Positions 35,601 through 48,094 of a stretch of 64,000 bases of DNA are shown here, piece by piece; within the stretch, counting starts at the first letter, position 1; each line of letters begins with the position of its first letter. Source of the DNA: Mangifera indica (Eukaryota; Streptophyta; Magnoliopsida; Sapindales; Anacardiaceae); contig NC_058137.1 in assembly GCF_011075055.1 (NCBI RefSeq), forward strand, positions 17,345,463 through 17,409,462, given 5' to 3'. Under the pieces are notes generated by a model, which worked only from the letters and a program-made list of their open reading frames with translations, was not told the DNA's origin and made no database searches. Both the position numbers and the translations under genes were made by a program.

Positions 35601-38600
35601 GGAAAATGATATGGACTATGACACTGATGAGAAATCAATGGCAACTCTAAGGTGTCATCTTCGAGGAGCTAGAGAGCAGTATTATCGATATAAAAGGTAT
35701 ACTTGATCATAAAGTTAAGTATTTGCAATGTGGTCATTAATTCCTTCTAAATCCTTATATGTCAATATTTGTTCTTTTGATACCTTACCATGTTCTTCTA
35801 AGACTACTTTGCAATGTCCTCAAGTTATGGGCTATCTTTAGATTTTCCTATATGTGCATGAAAAATAGCTTCATCATCTGTTATATTCCAAGTTTAAACC
35901 TGTACATTTGAAGTGCATGTTTTTTTAAACCATTATGTGACACATGGTTGTGGTAAAGTTTGAGCCTTCTATAAATTATCCTTAATTTTATGCCTCTTTT
36001 CTTGTTTAAATTCTAACAAAGAGTATCTGTCCCAGTGAAGACGTCAAATTTTGAGGGGGCTTTCTATTTAACTTCTTATAGCAAAGATTTTGAAATAATT
36101 TGAAGCTAGAGAAAAAAAAAAGTAACCTTGTGTGTTCTCCTCAATTTTCTTTTACTAATATTTTGTGAAGAAAAGATGGATCTCTGTTAGGACTAATGTA
36201 TACATAACACGCAGGAAAAAGCACTCTGAAGAAAGGAAATCAAAAGGCAACAGCACAAGGGGACAGGTGTCACTCCAGCAGGCTCCAAGTCCTTTAGAAC
36301 CAACAAAGGACAACAGAGCTACAGACAACCTTTGCAGAAACGGTTAAAGGGATATAAAAGAGAAAGAGGGAGGAAAAAAGGGGGAAGGAAAAAAATCAGA
36401 GAATGGAGGGGAATTGAGGGAAGAGCAGACCTCTTGAAGGCTGCAGGCTGTTTTCTTATTATTAAGTTTGTTTTTTATTTCCGTAATTGGCGTTTCCAGA
36501 GAGTAGCTTAAGAATTATAAGTTTCTGTAATCGGAAAACACGGTTTATTTTTCATCCAGTAATTTCATTAGACTTTTATATCATCTTGCTAAACATACAT
36601 AGTTCTTTATTACACATTGAGAATATTGGTTTTTCCTTTTAAGTTTATCTCAGCTATTTTCATTACATCTTCTTGTGGGATCCTGAGTTTCTGCGTTGAG
36701 GCAGCAGTGCCTGCTTCTTGTGATTCCTTAGCCTGTAATCCTATTGCTGTTGGCAACGATCCTTGGGAGTCCCTCCAGGTACCTAACAAACTTGGTATCA
36801 GAGCAAATGACTAGGATGGAGGCAAGGGTAGATGGATTGGAAGAAGAAGTGGCGTCCATGAAAGGAAGGTTGGAAGGGCTTGACAGAAGAGTAGAGAGCA
36901 TGAGCGGTAATGTGGAGGAAATTAAAGGCAGAATGCAAGGGGTGGAAACAGTAATGGAGACAATGAAAGAATACTTGAGGGAAGTGAGGGAACGTTTGGT
37001 GGTGAAGGATAGTGGACCATCTGACAAAGGCAAAGCAACCATGGAGACGCCACCAACTCCTACGCATACATCACCAACGAGGGAAGTTACGCCTCCACCA
37101 ACAATGGGGGCAGAAGAGCCAGAACAAACCGAAGGAGCCAGAGAGCAGAGGACTGAAGTGGGGGATAATACAGGAGGTGTTCGACGTGAACTGATTCATC
37201 GACGTCTGGAGCTACCGGTGTTTGTCGGAGACGACCCGGTAGGGTGGGTTTTTCGAGCGGAGCATTATTTCTCTGTCAATCAACTTTCAGAACAGGAGAA
37301 ACTAATAGCAGCTGGCGTATGCATGGATGGCAAGGCGTTAAGGTGGCTCCAATGGAACGAAACCCGGCAACGGTTCGCTAACTGGACAGAACTAAAAAGG
37401 GAAATGCTACTAAGATTTCGTCCAGCACAAGAAGGGTCTCTATATGAGGACCTCATGGCGCTGCGACAAATGGGAACAGTGGAGGAGTATAGAAGTTGGT
37501 TTGAGGCCATTTCTGCACCAATAGAGGACGCCGCCGAGGAAGTCTTACTATCAGCCTTCATGAACGGACTGAAGAAAGAAATACGGGCAGAAGTAAAACT
37601 CTTTCGCCCGACGACGCTGAAGGAGGCGATGTTGAGAGCACAGGAGATTGAGGAGAAAAATCGGATTATTGACGCCCGACCCGGAACCTATACTACCCAT
37701 TTAAACTACAGAACTCGGACTTCCAACCCAACTTGCTCTTACCTCACCAGCCCAAATCCAAGACCACCCCATACACCAACCCATGCCCAAACGAACGGCC
37801 CACCATCGCAGCCCAACATGCGAACCGATCGACCCATTTCAAGCTTCCAGACCGCCCCACAGACCGGATCAAACCGGCCCCTAAATAACACCAATTTCGC
37901 ATCCAATTCCAAAATCTCTCCAGCAGCAGATATTAGGGCAGATTTGTCTATCAAGGGAACACCCAGCTCCGTTGCGTCAGCTAATCAATCGCCACAGGAA
38001 CGCCGATATCGGAGACTCTCCGACGAAGAGTTCCGATCAAGGTTGGAGAAGAGACAGTGTTTTCGATGTGATGAAAAGTTCTTCCCAGGGCACCGATGCA
38101 AACTTAGACAACTCCGAATCATGGTGGCGTCTGAAGAAGAAGAGGACATAGAGGCAGAAAACTTGATAGAAGAGGAGGAGACGACTCTAGAAGAAAAGGA
38201 GCTGGAGCTGTCTTTGAACAGTAGCTCGGTAGTCGGAATATGTAGTCCGAAAACAATCAAATTTTTAGGGAGGATCCAAGGAAGGAAGGTTGTGATTCTC
38301 CTTGATAGTGGGGCAACCCACAACTTTATTTCTCAGAAATTGGTTATGGAACTACCATTAGAGGTGTCACCCGTGAAGTTTACAGTCACTTTGGGAGATG
38401 AACGAAGGGTCCAAGGATTAGGGAGATGCGACGGAGTTGAGATCGAATGTCAGGAGATTAAAATAATTCAGAGTTTTTTCCCTTTTGAGCTGGGAAGCGT
38501 AGATGTAATCTTAGGAATGGATTGGCTCTGTAGATTGGGGGAGGTGAAAATTAATTGGAAATCCCAGACAATGAAATTCGAATGGGGAGGACGGCGTGTG

Positions 38601-41600
38601 GAGCTGAAGGGAGATGTCTCTTTATGCAGAGTTGAATCCTCCCTGAAGGCTATAGTAAACTCAATGAGGGAAGGTGGAGAAGCATATTGGGTGGAGTTCA
38701 GGGGATTGACGCAGAAGGGAGAATTTAATCCACAGCATTTAGAACCATGCCTGAAGGAGCTGATAGAGGGGTACCAACATCTCTTTCGTGAACCCACTAA
38801 CCTGCCTCCGAGAAGAACTCAAGATCATGCTATTAGACTTTTGCCCAATGCTCTGCCCCCAAATATCCGACCTTACAGGTACCCACATTTTCAGAAAAAT
38901 GAGATAGAAAGAATTGTTCAAGAGATGCTTACAGCAGGGGTAATTAGGCCAAGTGTGAGCCCGTTTTCTAGTCCCGTATTATTAGTAAAGAAGAAAGATG
39001 GGGGATGGAGATTTTGTGTCGACTATCGCGCTCTCAACAAGGTTACTATTCCAGACAAATTTCCGATTCCTGCCATTGATGAATTGTTCGACGAATTGGC
39101 TAGAGCAGTAATTTTTAGTAAGCTAGATCTGAAATCAGGCTACCACCAGATTCGGGTTAGAGACGAGGATATTGAGAAAACGGCCTTTCGTACACACGAT
39201 GGGCATTACGAATTTCTCGTGATGCCATTTGGTCTCTCAAATGCACCTGCAACTTTCCAGGGGGTAATGAATGAGATTTTTAGACCGTATTTAAGACGGT
39301 TTGTTCTTGTTTTTTTTGACGATATTCTGATTTATAGCAAAGATTTTGGGGAACATACAAGGCATCTTCGGATAGTGCTGGAGTTGATGAAGGACCATCA
39401 ATTGGTTTTAAATTTCAAAAAGTGTTCTTTTGGGCAGAGGAAAATAAGCTACTTGGGCCACATAGTTTCGGCAGAAGGGGTGGAAGCAGATCCGCTTAAA
39501 ATTCAAGCAATGAGAAATTGGCCTATTCCGAAAGACTTACGAGAGCTGAGAGGATTCCTGGGTTTAACAGGATATTATCGAAGGTTCGTTCAAGGGTATG
39601 GAAAAATCGCAGAACCACTCACGAGATTGTTAAAAAAAGATTCTTTTGTTTGGAGTGACGAAGCCACCCAGGCATTTGAAAGATTAAAGCAGGTGATGTC
39701 GTCAGCTCCTGTATTAGCCTTGCCAGATTTTTCGAAAGAATTTGTTATAGAAACAGATGCATCAGGGGTGGGATTGGGTGCTGTTCTTATGCAAGATAAG
39801 AGGCCGGTAGCTTATATCAGTAAGGCGCTTTCGATTCAGAACAGAAACAAATCCGTATACGAGAGGGAGCTAATGGCGATTGTGATGGCATTCCAGAAAT
39901 GGCGTCACTACTTGTTAGGAAGGCATTTCAAGGTAAAGACAGACCAACGGAGTCTTCGGTTTCTGACTGATCAACGAGTTATCGGAGCTGACCAGCAGAA
40001 ATGGGTAATGAAAATGCTTGGGTATAACTTTGAAATTTTGTACAAACCAGGAATTGAAAATAAAGCAGCAGACGCCCTCTCTCGGAAATCAGAGACGGAT
40101 GGGGAAATTTGGGCAGTCTCCACAACACAAATAATGGGCTTGGAAGAGGTTGAACGGGAAATTTCAGAGGATGAGAAACTTAGGGGAATAATACAGGATC
40201 TGCTGACGAATCCCAACTCCCATGAAGGCTACAAGTTACAGAAGGGAAGATTACTTTATCAAGGAAGGTTGGTCCTTTCAAAAACTTCTTCCTTCATTCC
40301 TGTTTTTCTAACAGAATTCCATGCATCTCCGTACGGTGGACATTCTGGATTTTTTCGCACCTATAAACGAATTTCCAGTGTGCTTTATTGGGAAGGGATG
40401 AAAGCTACTGTGAAGAGATTTGTATCAGAATGTGAAACTTGTCAGCGGATGAAATTCGAAGCAGCATCTCCGGCGGGACTGCTGCAACCACTGCCCATCC
40501 CCACCAAAGTCTGGGATGATATTTCTATTGACTTCATCACAGGCCTTCCAAAAACGCCACATGCAGACACCATTTTAGTGACAGTTGACAGGATGACGAA
40601 ATATGCACATTTCTTGGCACTAAAACACCCTTTCACAGCTGCGGAAGTTGCCAGGAAATTCATACAAGAAATAGTGAAGTTGCATGGTTTTCCTCGATCA
40701 ATTGTTTCTGATCGCGATCGACTTTTTATGAGCCAATTCTGGGCTGAAATTTTTAAAGCTGCAGGTACCACACTCAAGTTTAGTTCGGCGTACCACCCTC
40801 AAACCGACGGGCAGACGGAAGTAGTAAATCGAAGCCTAGAAACCTACTTGCGGTGCTTCTGCTTTCGTCAACCTAAGCGATGGCTAAAATGGCTCCCATG
40901 GGCGGAGTATTGGTTCAATACATCTTACAACGCATCCGCCGGCATGACACCCTTTAGGGCATTGTATGGCAGAGAACCACCGGCATTACTAAGATGGGTC
41001 GAAGAGGTATCGAAGATAGAAGAAGTCAACAAGATGATTGAAGAAAGGAATGCGGTGCTCGACGAACTCAAAGACAACTTGAGGAAAGCTCAGGAAAGAA
41101 TGAAAAAACATGCTGACAAAGGCAGAAGAGATATCCAATATTCAGTGGGTGATTATGTGTTCCTAAAAATCCAACCATATCGTTTCAGATCATTAGCGAG
41201 CCGAGCAAATGAAAAACTCAGTCCTAGATATTATGGTCCTTTCGAGATACTACAGAGGATTGGATCAGTAGCTTACCGTTTGAAATTACCTCCTACCGCA
41301 AAAATTCATTCAGTATTCCATGTTTCACAATTGAAGAAAAGAGTTGGTCCAACAGTAACCTGCCAACCTCTCCCTGAATGCTTGACCGACGATGGAGAAC
41401 TACAAGTGCAGCCATCAGCAATATTACAACATCGGTACTCTCAGCATGGGGAACTGGAAATTCTAGTGAAATGGGAAGGCCTCCCTGACTGTGAGAATAC
41501 CTGGGAATTATTCACAACCTTCAGCAACCTCTTTCCACAGTTTGACCTTGAGGACAAGGTACCTTTCGATGGGAGGGGAAATGTTAGGACTAATGTATAC

Positions 41601-44600
41601 ATAACACGCAGGAAAAAGCACTCTGAAGAAAGGAAATCAAAAGGCAACAGCACAAGGGGACAGGTGTCACTCCAGCAGGCTCCAAGTCCTTTAGAACCAA
41701 CAAAGGACAACAGAGCTACAGACAACCTTTGCAGAAACGGTTAAAGGGATATAAAAGAGAAAGAGGGAGGAAAAAAGGGGGAAGGAAAAAAATCAGAGAA
41801 TGGAGGGGAATTGAGGGAAGAGCAGACCTCTTGAAGGCTGCAGGCTGTTTTCTTATTATTAAGTTTGTTTTTTATTTCCGTAATTGGCGTTTCCAGAGAG
41901 TAGCTTAAGAATTATAAGTTTCTGTAATCGGAAAACACGGTTTATTTTTCATCCAGTAATTTCATTAGACTTTTATATCATCTTGCTAAACATACATAGT
42001 TCTTTATTACACATTGAGAATATTGGTTTTTCCTTTTAAGTTTATCTCAGCTATTTTCATTACATCTTCTTGTGGGATCCTGAGTTTCTGCGTTGAGGCA
42101 GCAGTGCCTGCTTCTTGTGATTCCTTAGCCTGTAATCCTATTGCTGTTGGCAACGATCCTTGGGAGTCCCTCCAGGTACCTAACAATCTCACTTTTCTAA
42201 CTGCTTTTGGGATGCCCCATGATGAAATTCCTAGTGATCTATTATGTGCTGCATCTAGTAAAAAGTATTATTTATGACATGGTTATAGTCATGCATATAA
42301 TGTGATAGGACATCTAATGTGGGTTCTTTTGTCCTGACACAATAGAAGGTTGTGGATGCACTTACATCAAAACAATGATCTGTAACTTATTGTGCTGGAA
42401 AGTTAAACCCTCTACTCTGGATGGTCCAGTTGGTGACTGGGTTGACAGCGATCACTGAGATATGGTTGTACTGGTTGCATAAGCCTCCTTAGATCTCATC
42501 TAGTAATGCTTATATGGTGTTGGGATACTTGAATGTGTAGAAGGGGATAAGAATGAAGTCTATCAAACATTGTTCTTGTCTGCTCCATTCAACATAAATT
42601 TGGAAAACAAAATGTGCGTTTTGACATAACAATAATCATGAATCAGTTTTATAGAAAGAACCCAATCAATCATTTTGGTAATTTGAATCAGAATGCTGGC
42701 AGTCTTGATCATATTTATTAATAGTATTTCTCTTTTATTGTGCCTGAGATGTCAATCTCTTTGTATTATACATTGTTTTATTCCATTTTTCACATTATTG
42801 GTAATTTGGTTTTATGCTTCCATGCGAAAATATTTTCTGCTGTATGCTATTGATGTAACTTTGTGCAATTGTTCTAACAATGGCTGTAGGTGTTTTTCAT
42901 GGTAGAAAAATATTTGGTAATATTAATAAGTTTTGCAGCACTACTTTACTCAGCTTGATTGTATTTGTTTGATCATTTTGTATTAGTTTTGCAGTGAGTA
43001 TATGACTTGTGTCATGGAAGCCTTAGAACTGGAAGATACAGTAAGAAATTATGATCGACGCAATGCTACTGGATGGTTTGCACCTAAATATGTTCTCATA
43101 ATAATTTTCTCTATGTGCCTTTATAAATGTTCTAGTTTGCTCCCTGTTGACATTAAATGTAAATTTAATGTCATTTCAGGAAATATATTTCAAGCTTTAG
43201 ACCAGTTCGAACTGGAAAAATTGGGGGTGTCTTTGATACAATAGGTAATTGCTAGTTTATATACCCCATTGTTTTTTTGAAATTGTAACTTCTCATTGGT
43301 GGATCATTGAGCTTCAATGTGTGAAGAATCTCTTGGTTGTTTCAATCATTCCTAGTTATTTTGTTTTTTAAAAATAGAATCCCAAGTTCAAAGACAATAC
43401 TTTAATTTTCATACATGGATGCACACAGTAGAAGCACAGTTGTTATGTTACTGTATTTGCAAAGGTGGAGAGGAGCTTGAATTTCTGTAAAAGGTCTAAA
43501 AGGTGATTCTGATATTGGTGGATTGGGTTTTTTTTTTTTTTTTGTTTTATTTGATATTTTACATGCTCTTATTGCTGAGAACTGTTGTCCAGAGTTGAAG
43601 AGAATTTAAGCGAAAGAGCAAAACAAGAGGAGAGGAACTAGGCGACCATGTCTTTAATAGGTCAAAGAGCTATTGATCTCAAACATGCTAGGAAAGTAAA
43701 ATACTTATGTGATATAGGTCTACCAAAATTCATTTGGGTGTCTGTTTTGGCTAAGCAACCTGTTAAAGTGTGTGATGGCTACGTTAAAATCCAAGAAAAG
43801 ATAAATCCAGGAAACTAACTTATGATGACACTTTTAAGTTAAAATAAATTTACATACAGATTTTATTTTTTAAAATATGGTCTTACCTTTGAATATGAAA
43901 GACCTGAATTGCCATCAATGATGGAAAATAAAGACACAGTTAATATCGATTACTTAGATAGTATCTCTAAAAAAGATATTGGTCTTGGCCTGTTGATTGT
44001 TTCAAATTTTGTGTTCCAAAACTAAACATACCAGCTGGATCCTTTCACTGTGTATACATCAATTCGTATGATGAAAATTGCTGTGCACACTTTTGCTGTA
44101 ATTGTAATTGTATATACAGTTTCTTCTGGCTTGTTTTGCAGTTTCTTACCATTTTTAATGCTCATATGTTGGCTTCTTTGTTTTATTACATTTGTGCTCC
44201 TTTGTTATTTTGCTTTTGTGCTGTATCCTGACCAATGATAAACTATTTGACTATAGGTCTTCTAATGTTTTACTTTAAATATATGGTGGTTCTTTGCAGA
44301 GTTTATTTGGAAATGTATTTTAAGAAAACAAATTGAGAAGCTTTTGGCCATCGTATTTGGTACCATGACAGCTGCTATTCTGTTAGCGGAGGCCACACTT
44401 CTGCCTAGTGGAGTTGATCTCTCTCTTTTCTCTATACTTATAAACTCTGTGAAATCAGAAGAGGTGTTTGTTCAGGTAATTTTCTTATGTTGCATCTTTC
44501 CTCTCTCTCTCTTTCTAAAGATACAAGATATGAGTCATATGTGATATTGCCTCTGCTGCATATTGGTAACAATTCTATATTTATCCAGAAGTTAATGTCA

Positions 44601-46984
44601 CGTATCTAAACTTGCTGTAGGATCCATCATAGATTATACAATTTGAAGAATCTGGATGTTTTTCCAAGTTTACAAGCTATGCATTTCTTATTTCAAATCT
44701 AAAACTTGTTTCTAGTTCAAGTATAGCAACTAGACTATCAAATCCTTTACATTTTCCATTTCCATTTTCTTTTACATTATTCAACATAGCAGTGTTCAAT
44801 AATTTCCAACTGTAAATTAAGAATGATAATACAGAGTTCTTTTCTTTTTTGGTTCTGTACTGAACGATCATGAAATATACATTGATCATTCCTTATGATT
44901 AATATTTTACTAGTTTGTGATATATTTTTAATTTTACTCTCATACTTAAATTTTGTTATATTTTACTTCTTTTTATTCTTCAATCTCTCACACTGTTATC
45001 TTTTTCCCAGATATTTGCCTTTGTACCTCTGATGTATATGTGTGTCTGCACATATTACTCATTGTTTAAAATTGGAATGTTAATGATTTACTCGTTGACA
45101 CCTTGGCAAACAAGTTCAGTCAACTTGCTTATGATATGCTCGTAAGTGTTTCCTCATTACTTTGTCATCATAATTTGAAACTTTGCCTTATTAAATATTT
45201 TTCATACCAAGGAAATTCCATATATTTTACTGTTACATTCTGTTAGGATGGTTGCTCGATATGCTCCTCCAATTTCATACAACTTCCTCAATCTTATTAG
45301 TCTTCGTGATGGGCGCAAAACTATATTTGAAAGGGTAAATTTCTCATTTTTATATTGATGGCTTCTCTATTTCTTTTTTAACCTTTTATTTCTTGTCTTT
45401 CTTCCTAAATTATTCAAATTCTATGTCACTATGTATGACAGCATATAAAGCACCATTTTTATTTTGGTCTAGTGCTTTGTTTTTCTTGCTTTTGGTGGAC
45501 AGGGACACCAAAAAGTGGTCCTGTGTAGAAATTAGAAAATAACTACTATGCAAATTGTATACCCCAAGACATATTACCCGAACTGGTATACCACCGCAAA
45601 ATTGAAAGGAAAATATGATAGTTGTTTTCAATTAGATGTGTTTAATGAGTGACTTATTTCTTTTTCATATGTGTTTAATGAGTGACTGATTTCATTTCCA
45701 TGATCACAAGTTAAAAATAATTTTTTTTTTTTTTTGGTTTATACTGGAATTTCATTGGGATTTTACTAATTACCTTCATGAATAAAAAATTTCTAATCGC
45801 AGCGGATGGGGAACATTGATAGTGCTGCCCCTTTTTTTGGAAAAGGGTTTAACAAAATTTATCCACTAATTATGGTTATATACACCCTGTTGGTTGCAAG
45901 CAATTTTTTCAACCGGGTAATTGATTTCTTTGGGAGTTGGACAAGATTTAGATTTCAAACGGAGACAGAGGAAATGGATGGATTTGATCCATCTGGATTA
46001 ATTATTTTACAGAAAGGTAAGCACATACCCATATCTGCTTGGTAGCCCATTCAATTCATTTTGATAAAAGATTACCATCTATTATTATATCATGTGTATT
46101 TCATAACAATTTGTGTATTTCTTTGCTTTTGTTGCTAAACTAATGTGCTGAGTATTGCTAATTTGATTAAAATATTTGAAATATGTGTACACTTTTTCAG
46201 AGCAATCTTGGCTTGAAAAAGGGCATAGAGTTGGTGATAATGTTGTTCCACTGGCAAGAAATTTTAACAGCACTGATATCGAGATTGGCAGCAATAGCAC
46301 AGTATGTAAACGTACTCTTTTAAGAGATGGATGCAGTCCTTTGTCTTGTTTTTATAGCCTTTCAATTTTGTTTGTTTTGAATTTCCAATCTCTTCAAATT
46401 TTAGGGGCAAAGAGTTGGTTAAAATGATTGACATCATCATTTCATTGTCATCATCTATTTTATTTCCAATTGACCAAGTACTGATAATATTAAACATTCT
46501 AATTTGGAATAAACATTTTCAGGATTCAAGTGCCCTTGATATGAAGGCGACAAGAAGTTTAGTAACTAATGGTGACAAGGGAACTCCATCAAAATCTTCA
46601 AAAGAAGCAATGAACAACAAATATGCTGCAGTGAGAGAACAGAGTAAACAATCGTCTGGTACGAAAGCATTGGAGCAAAATAATGCATCTTCTAAGGTCT
46701 CCTTGCTTAATGGAGGAAACTCCTCTGGCAACACAACTGGAGGACCATCTAGTCTTGCCTTGAAATGGAATTCAATGAAGACAGGTTTCCAAAGTATTAG
46801 AGCGAATATAGGTGCCAAAAAGTTTCTTCCTTTACGCCAAGCACAAGAAACTAATTTAATCTCTCATGATAACTCATTGGAGTCCCTTGACGAGATATTT
46901 CAGAGATTGAAACGACCATCATCTTCAGACCATGAACATGCTGAAGAAGATGAAAATGATGATATTTCAAGCCCCGTGAGATAA
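32657..46984 (+). CDS. LMBR1-like (LMBD2-type) integral membrane protein, 14 exons
   Basis: Coding exons, all GT-AG: 32657-32824, 33057-33145, 33862-34020, 34266-34479, 35390-35476, 35557-35696, 42995-43075, 43180-43244, 44300-44475, 45011-45141, 45247-45334, 45803-46016, 46201-46301, 46523-46984. They join without a frame break into 724 residues. The N-terminus [15 protein letters not shown] and the blocks [19 protein letters not shown], [47 protein letters not shown] and [16 protein letters not shown] are those of the plant LMBR1/LIMR family. Several hydrophobic segments imply a multi-pass membrane protein with a central hydrophilic loop. The long polar C-terminus (exon 14, Ser/Asn-rich then acidic) fits the longer plant paralogue type of about 730 residues. 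Family members are poorly characterised in plants; animal relatives are linked to receptor trafficking. Intron 6 (35697-42994) holds a complete chromovirus. Start chosen as the first ATG and because it matches the family N-terminus. Exon edges rest on family pattern and reading frame, not transcripts. Confidence 0.93.
36185..36788 (+). repeat. Chromovirus 5' LTR
   Basis: 604 bp. TATA box TATAAAAG at 36353-36360, so U3 is about the first 190 bp. By reading, it appears identical to the 3' LTR over its whole length. Confidence 0.96.
36353..36360 (+). promoter_or_regulatory. TATA box of the chromovirus LTR
   Basis: TATAAAAG, followed by a purine-rich stretch. The equivalent in the 3' LTR is at 41750-41757 and could drive readthrough transcription into exon 7 of the host gene. 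Confidence 0.65.
36793..36804 (+). other. Primer-binding site (initiator-Met tRNA)
   Basis: TGGTATCAGAGC, the standard 12-nt complement to the plant initiator-Met tRNA 3' end, four bases after the 5' LTR. Confidence 0.95.
36807..41744 (+). CDS. Chromovirus Gag-Pol polyprotein, 1645 residues
   Basis: Single uninterrupted frame. Residue numbers count from the ATG at 36807. Gag: coiled-coil N-terminus (about 5-75) and capsid-like region (about 115-270). Nucleocapsid knuckle [14 protein letters not shown] from C418. Aspartic protease DSGAT with catalytic D500. [30 protein letters not shown] and FFDD with D838/D839. RNase H: ETDASG, D984. Integrase: His-His-Cys-Cys zinc region (H1172 to C1209-x2-C1212), catalytic D1242, D1302 and E1338, the last two separated by exactly 35 residues. 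Chromodomain: about 1539-1570, ending [14 protein letters not shown]. The last 53 residues, basic at first, are encoded by the 3' LTR. An in-frame ATG at 36744 lies in U5, before the primer-binding site, and would add 21 residues; I prefer 36807. No stop or missing catalytic residue, so probably functional. Confidence 0.95.
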   Translation: MTRMEARVDGLEEEVASMKGRLEGLDRRVESMSGNVEEIKGRMQGVETVMETMKEYLREVRERLVVKDSGPSDKGKATMETPPTPTHTSPTREVTPPPTMGAEEPEQTEGAREQRTEVGDNTGGVRRELIHRRLELPVFVGDDPVGWVFRAEHYFSVNQLSEQEKLIAAGVCMDGKALRWLQWNETRQRFANWTELKREMLLRFRPAQEGSLYEDLMALRQMGTVEEYRSWFEAISAPIEDAAEEVLLSAFMNGLKKEIRAEVKLFRPTTLKEAMLRAQEIEEKNRIIDARPGTYTTHLNYRTRTSNPTCSYLTSPNPRPPHTPTHAQTNGPPSQPNMRTDRPISSFQTAPQTGSNRPLNNTNFASNSKISPAADIRADLSIKGTPSSVASANQSPQERRYRRLSDEEFRSRLEKRQCFRCDEKFFPGHRCKLRQLRIMVASEEEEDIEAENLIEEEETTLEEKELELSLNSSSVVGICSPKTIKFLGRIQGRKVVILLDSGATHNFISQKLVMELPLEVSPVKFTVTLGDERRVQGLGRCDGVEIECQEIKIIQSFFPFELGSVDVILGMDWLCRLGEVKINWKSQTMKFEWGGRRVELKGDVSLCRVESSLKAIVNSMREGGEAYWVEFRGLTQKGEFNPQHLEPCLKELIEGYQHLFREPTNLPPRRTQDHAIRLLPNALPPNIRPYRYPHFQKNEIERIVQEMLTAGVIRPSVSPFSSPVLLVKKKDGGWRFCVDYRALNKVTIPDKFPIPAIDELFDELARAVIFSKLDLKSGYHQIRVRDEDIEKTAFRTHDGHYEFLVMPFGLSNAPATFQGVMNEIFRPYLRRFVLVFFDDILIYSKDFGEHTRHLRIVLELMKDHQLVLNFKKCSFGQRKISYLGHIVSAEGVEADPLKIQAMRNWPIPKDLRELRGFLGLTGYYRRFVQGYGKIAEPLTRLLKKDSFVWSDEATQAFERLKQVMSSAPVLALPDFSKEFVIETDASGVGLGAVLMQDKRPVAYISKALSIQNRNKSVYERELMAIVMAFQKWRHYLLGRHFKVKTDQRSLRFLTDQRVIGADQQKWVMKMLGYNFEILYKPGIENKAADALSRKSETDGEIWAVSTTQIMGLEEVEREISEDEKLRGIIQDLLTNPNSHEGYKLQKGRLLYQGRLVLSKTSSFIPVFLTEFHASPYGGHSGFFRTYKRISSVLYWEGMKATVKRFVSECETCQRMKFEAASPAGLLQPLPIPTKVWDDISIDFITGLPKTPHADTILVTVDRMTKYAHFLALKHPFTAAEVARKFIQEIVKLHGFPRSIVSDRDRLFMSQFWAEIFKAAGTTLKFSSAYHPQTDGQTEVVNRSLETYLRCFCFRQPKRWLKWLPWAEYWFNTSYNASAGMTPFRALYGREPPALLRWVEEVSKIEEVNKMIEERNAVLDELKDNLRKAQERMKKHADKGRRDIQYSVGDYVFLKIQPYRFRSLASRANEKLSPRYYGPFEILQRIGSVAYRLKLPPTAKIHSVFHVSQLKKRVGPTVTCQPLPECLTDDGELQVQPSAILQHRYSQHGELEILVKWEGLPDCENTWELFTTFSNLFPQFDLEDKVPFDGRGNVRTNVYITRRKKHSEERKSKGNSTRGQVSLQQAPSPLEPTKDNRATDNLCRNG
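41571..41581 (+). other. Polypurine tract
   Basis: GGGAGGGGAAA immediately before the 3' LTR. It lies inside the open frame, coding Gly-Arg-Gly and the start of Asn. Confidence 0.9.
41582..42185 (+). repeat. Chromovirus 3' LTR
   Basis: 604 bp, apparently identical to the 5' LTR. The gag-pol stop codon TAA is at 41742-41744, 163 bp inside the LTR and 5 bp upstream of its TATA box. Confidence 0.96.
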
Positions 46985-48094
46985 TTTAAAGATTCCCTCA
47001 TGCAAAATGAACTTGCTTTTCGTGGAAAGTATGGGCACATATACAGGTTCTGATTGGCTTAACTTGAAGCATGCTCCAAAAGTTCTTGTGTAGCCGAATC
47101 CTCAACTGCAGTTGAAGCTGGGGATAATGTTCCGTTGTGGTAAGATGGTGTACCTATCGACAAATTAAAAACTTTAGATGATAGAAAAGAGAAAATTGAA
47201 AAAGCTTCATTCATAGAAAGGAAATTTTGGGAAAACTGTAATGAACCACACTTGACAGACGCTCCCCTAGTTGGGGAGCTGACTCTGGCAACAGAACACA
47301 ACAATTTCTGAAGAAAATACATCTGAAATGAACTGAAGTTTGGCAGCATTCTAATTTCTATGAATTTGTAAACCAAAAAAAAAAAAAAGGAATCTAAAAA
47401 ATTATGTCATTTATAGCTAATTAGCAGAGTTTATTATTACTTTACAGTTTGTTTAAATAGTGAGTGTTGTGGTTGTTATTTTATTTTTATTCAAAATCAA
47501 AGTGATAAAGTTTTTGAACACTTCTTTTTTATCACTAAAACGGTGTTTTCACCCTTTTAGTGATATACTTTGAAAATAATCCATGTAATTTTTATCTTCA
47601 TTCTATCTCTGGGCTTCAGTTTCTATCTCTATATTTACTCCTTAATTTGGACAACTAATATATGTGAAGGTCAGTTAATTTACTTCAGCAAAACAAAGAC
47701 TGTTTAGTTAAGAATTATTAACTTATTGACTTTTTAGGTTCAGATTTGTTTCATACTTTAAAGTTGGATTCAAATCGAATTTATTTGATTTCACGTTGTG
47801 ATTTATTTTATAAAATATCCAGATCTCATCATCAAACTCCATTGTTATTCCTGAGAAAGTTACCTGAATTTCACCAAACAAGCAAGCAAATCCCTTCAAT
47901 TAATTTTATTCTCCTATACTAGAATGTATATCAAGTGCAAATATAATTACCACTCCTGCCTAAAAAATCTCAATTTTCCTGTATTCACCATCAGAAATTT
48001 AGGAAACATGAACGATTAAACACACCTAATTCATCATAATATCAGGATTATAACAAACAAAATAACTTCTAAAAATTAATGTAGAAATCACAAT
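46985..48094. other. 3' UTRs and spacer between convergent genes
   Basis: Presumed 3' UTR of the LMBR1-like gene, then AT-rich spacer, then the 3' UTR of the - strand gene. No further coding sequence recognised; the - strand frame at 47059-47376 has no known similarity. Poly(A) run of 14 near 47376. Confidence 0.5.

Larger units (their letters stand above)
36185..42185 (+). mobile_element. Complete Ty3/gypsy chromovirus, 6001 bp
   Basis: Two 604-bp LTRs (36185-36788, 41582-42185) with TG...CA ends, flanked by an exact 5-bp target duplication ATCTC (36180-36184, 42186-42190). A primer-binding site TGGTATCAGAGC (initiator-Met tRNA) lies 4 nt after the 5' LTR, and a polypurine tract GGGAGGGGAAA directly precedes the 3' LTR. 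One frame encodes gag, protease, RT, RNase H, integrase and chromodomain in the Ty3/gypsy order. The C-terminal chromodomain places it among the chromoviruses. I do not assign a clade (Tekay, Reina, CRM or Galadriel). All parts needed for autonomous transposition appear intact. Confidence 0.97.
35697..42994 (+). other. Intron 6 of the LMBR1-like gene, enlarged by a retrotransposon
   Basis: Donor GTATACTT follows TATAAAAG at 35697; acceptor TTTTGCAG ends at 42994. It joins AG|T to code YKSEYM. Total 7298 bp, of which 6001 bp is the inserted element plus a 5-bp target duplication, leaving an ancestral intron of about 1.29 kb. The element is in the same orientation as the gene. Confidence 0.9.

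Noticed and set aside
36165..36347. Short frame upstream of the polyprotein
   Set aside because: It is the 5' LTR copy of the same U3 sequence that encodes the C-terminal tail at the 3' end, not a separate gene.
39311..39330. RT active site reads FFDD instead of YxDD
   Set aside because: Plant gypsy elements commonly have FFDD or YFDD at this place, and both catalytic aspartates are present, so it is not a sign of inactivity.
42014..42277. 87-residue + strand frame after the retrotransposon
   Set aside because: Mostly U5 of the 3' LTR; the same frame occurs in the 5' LTR at 36617. The remainder runs into intron sequence.
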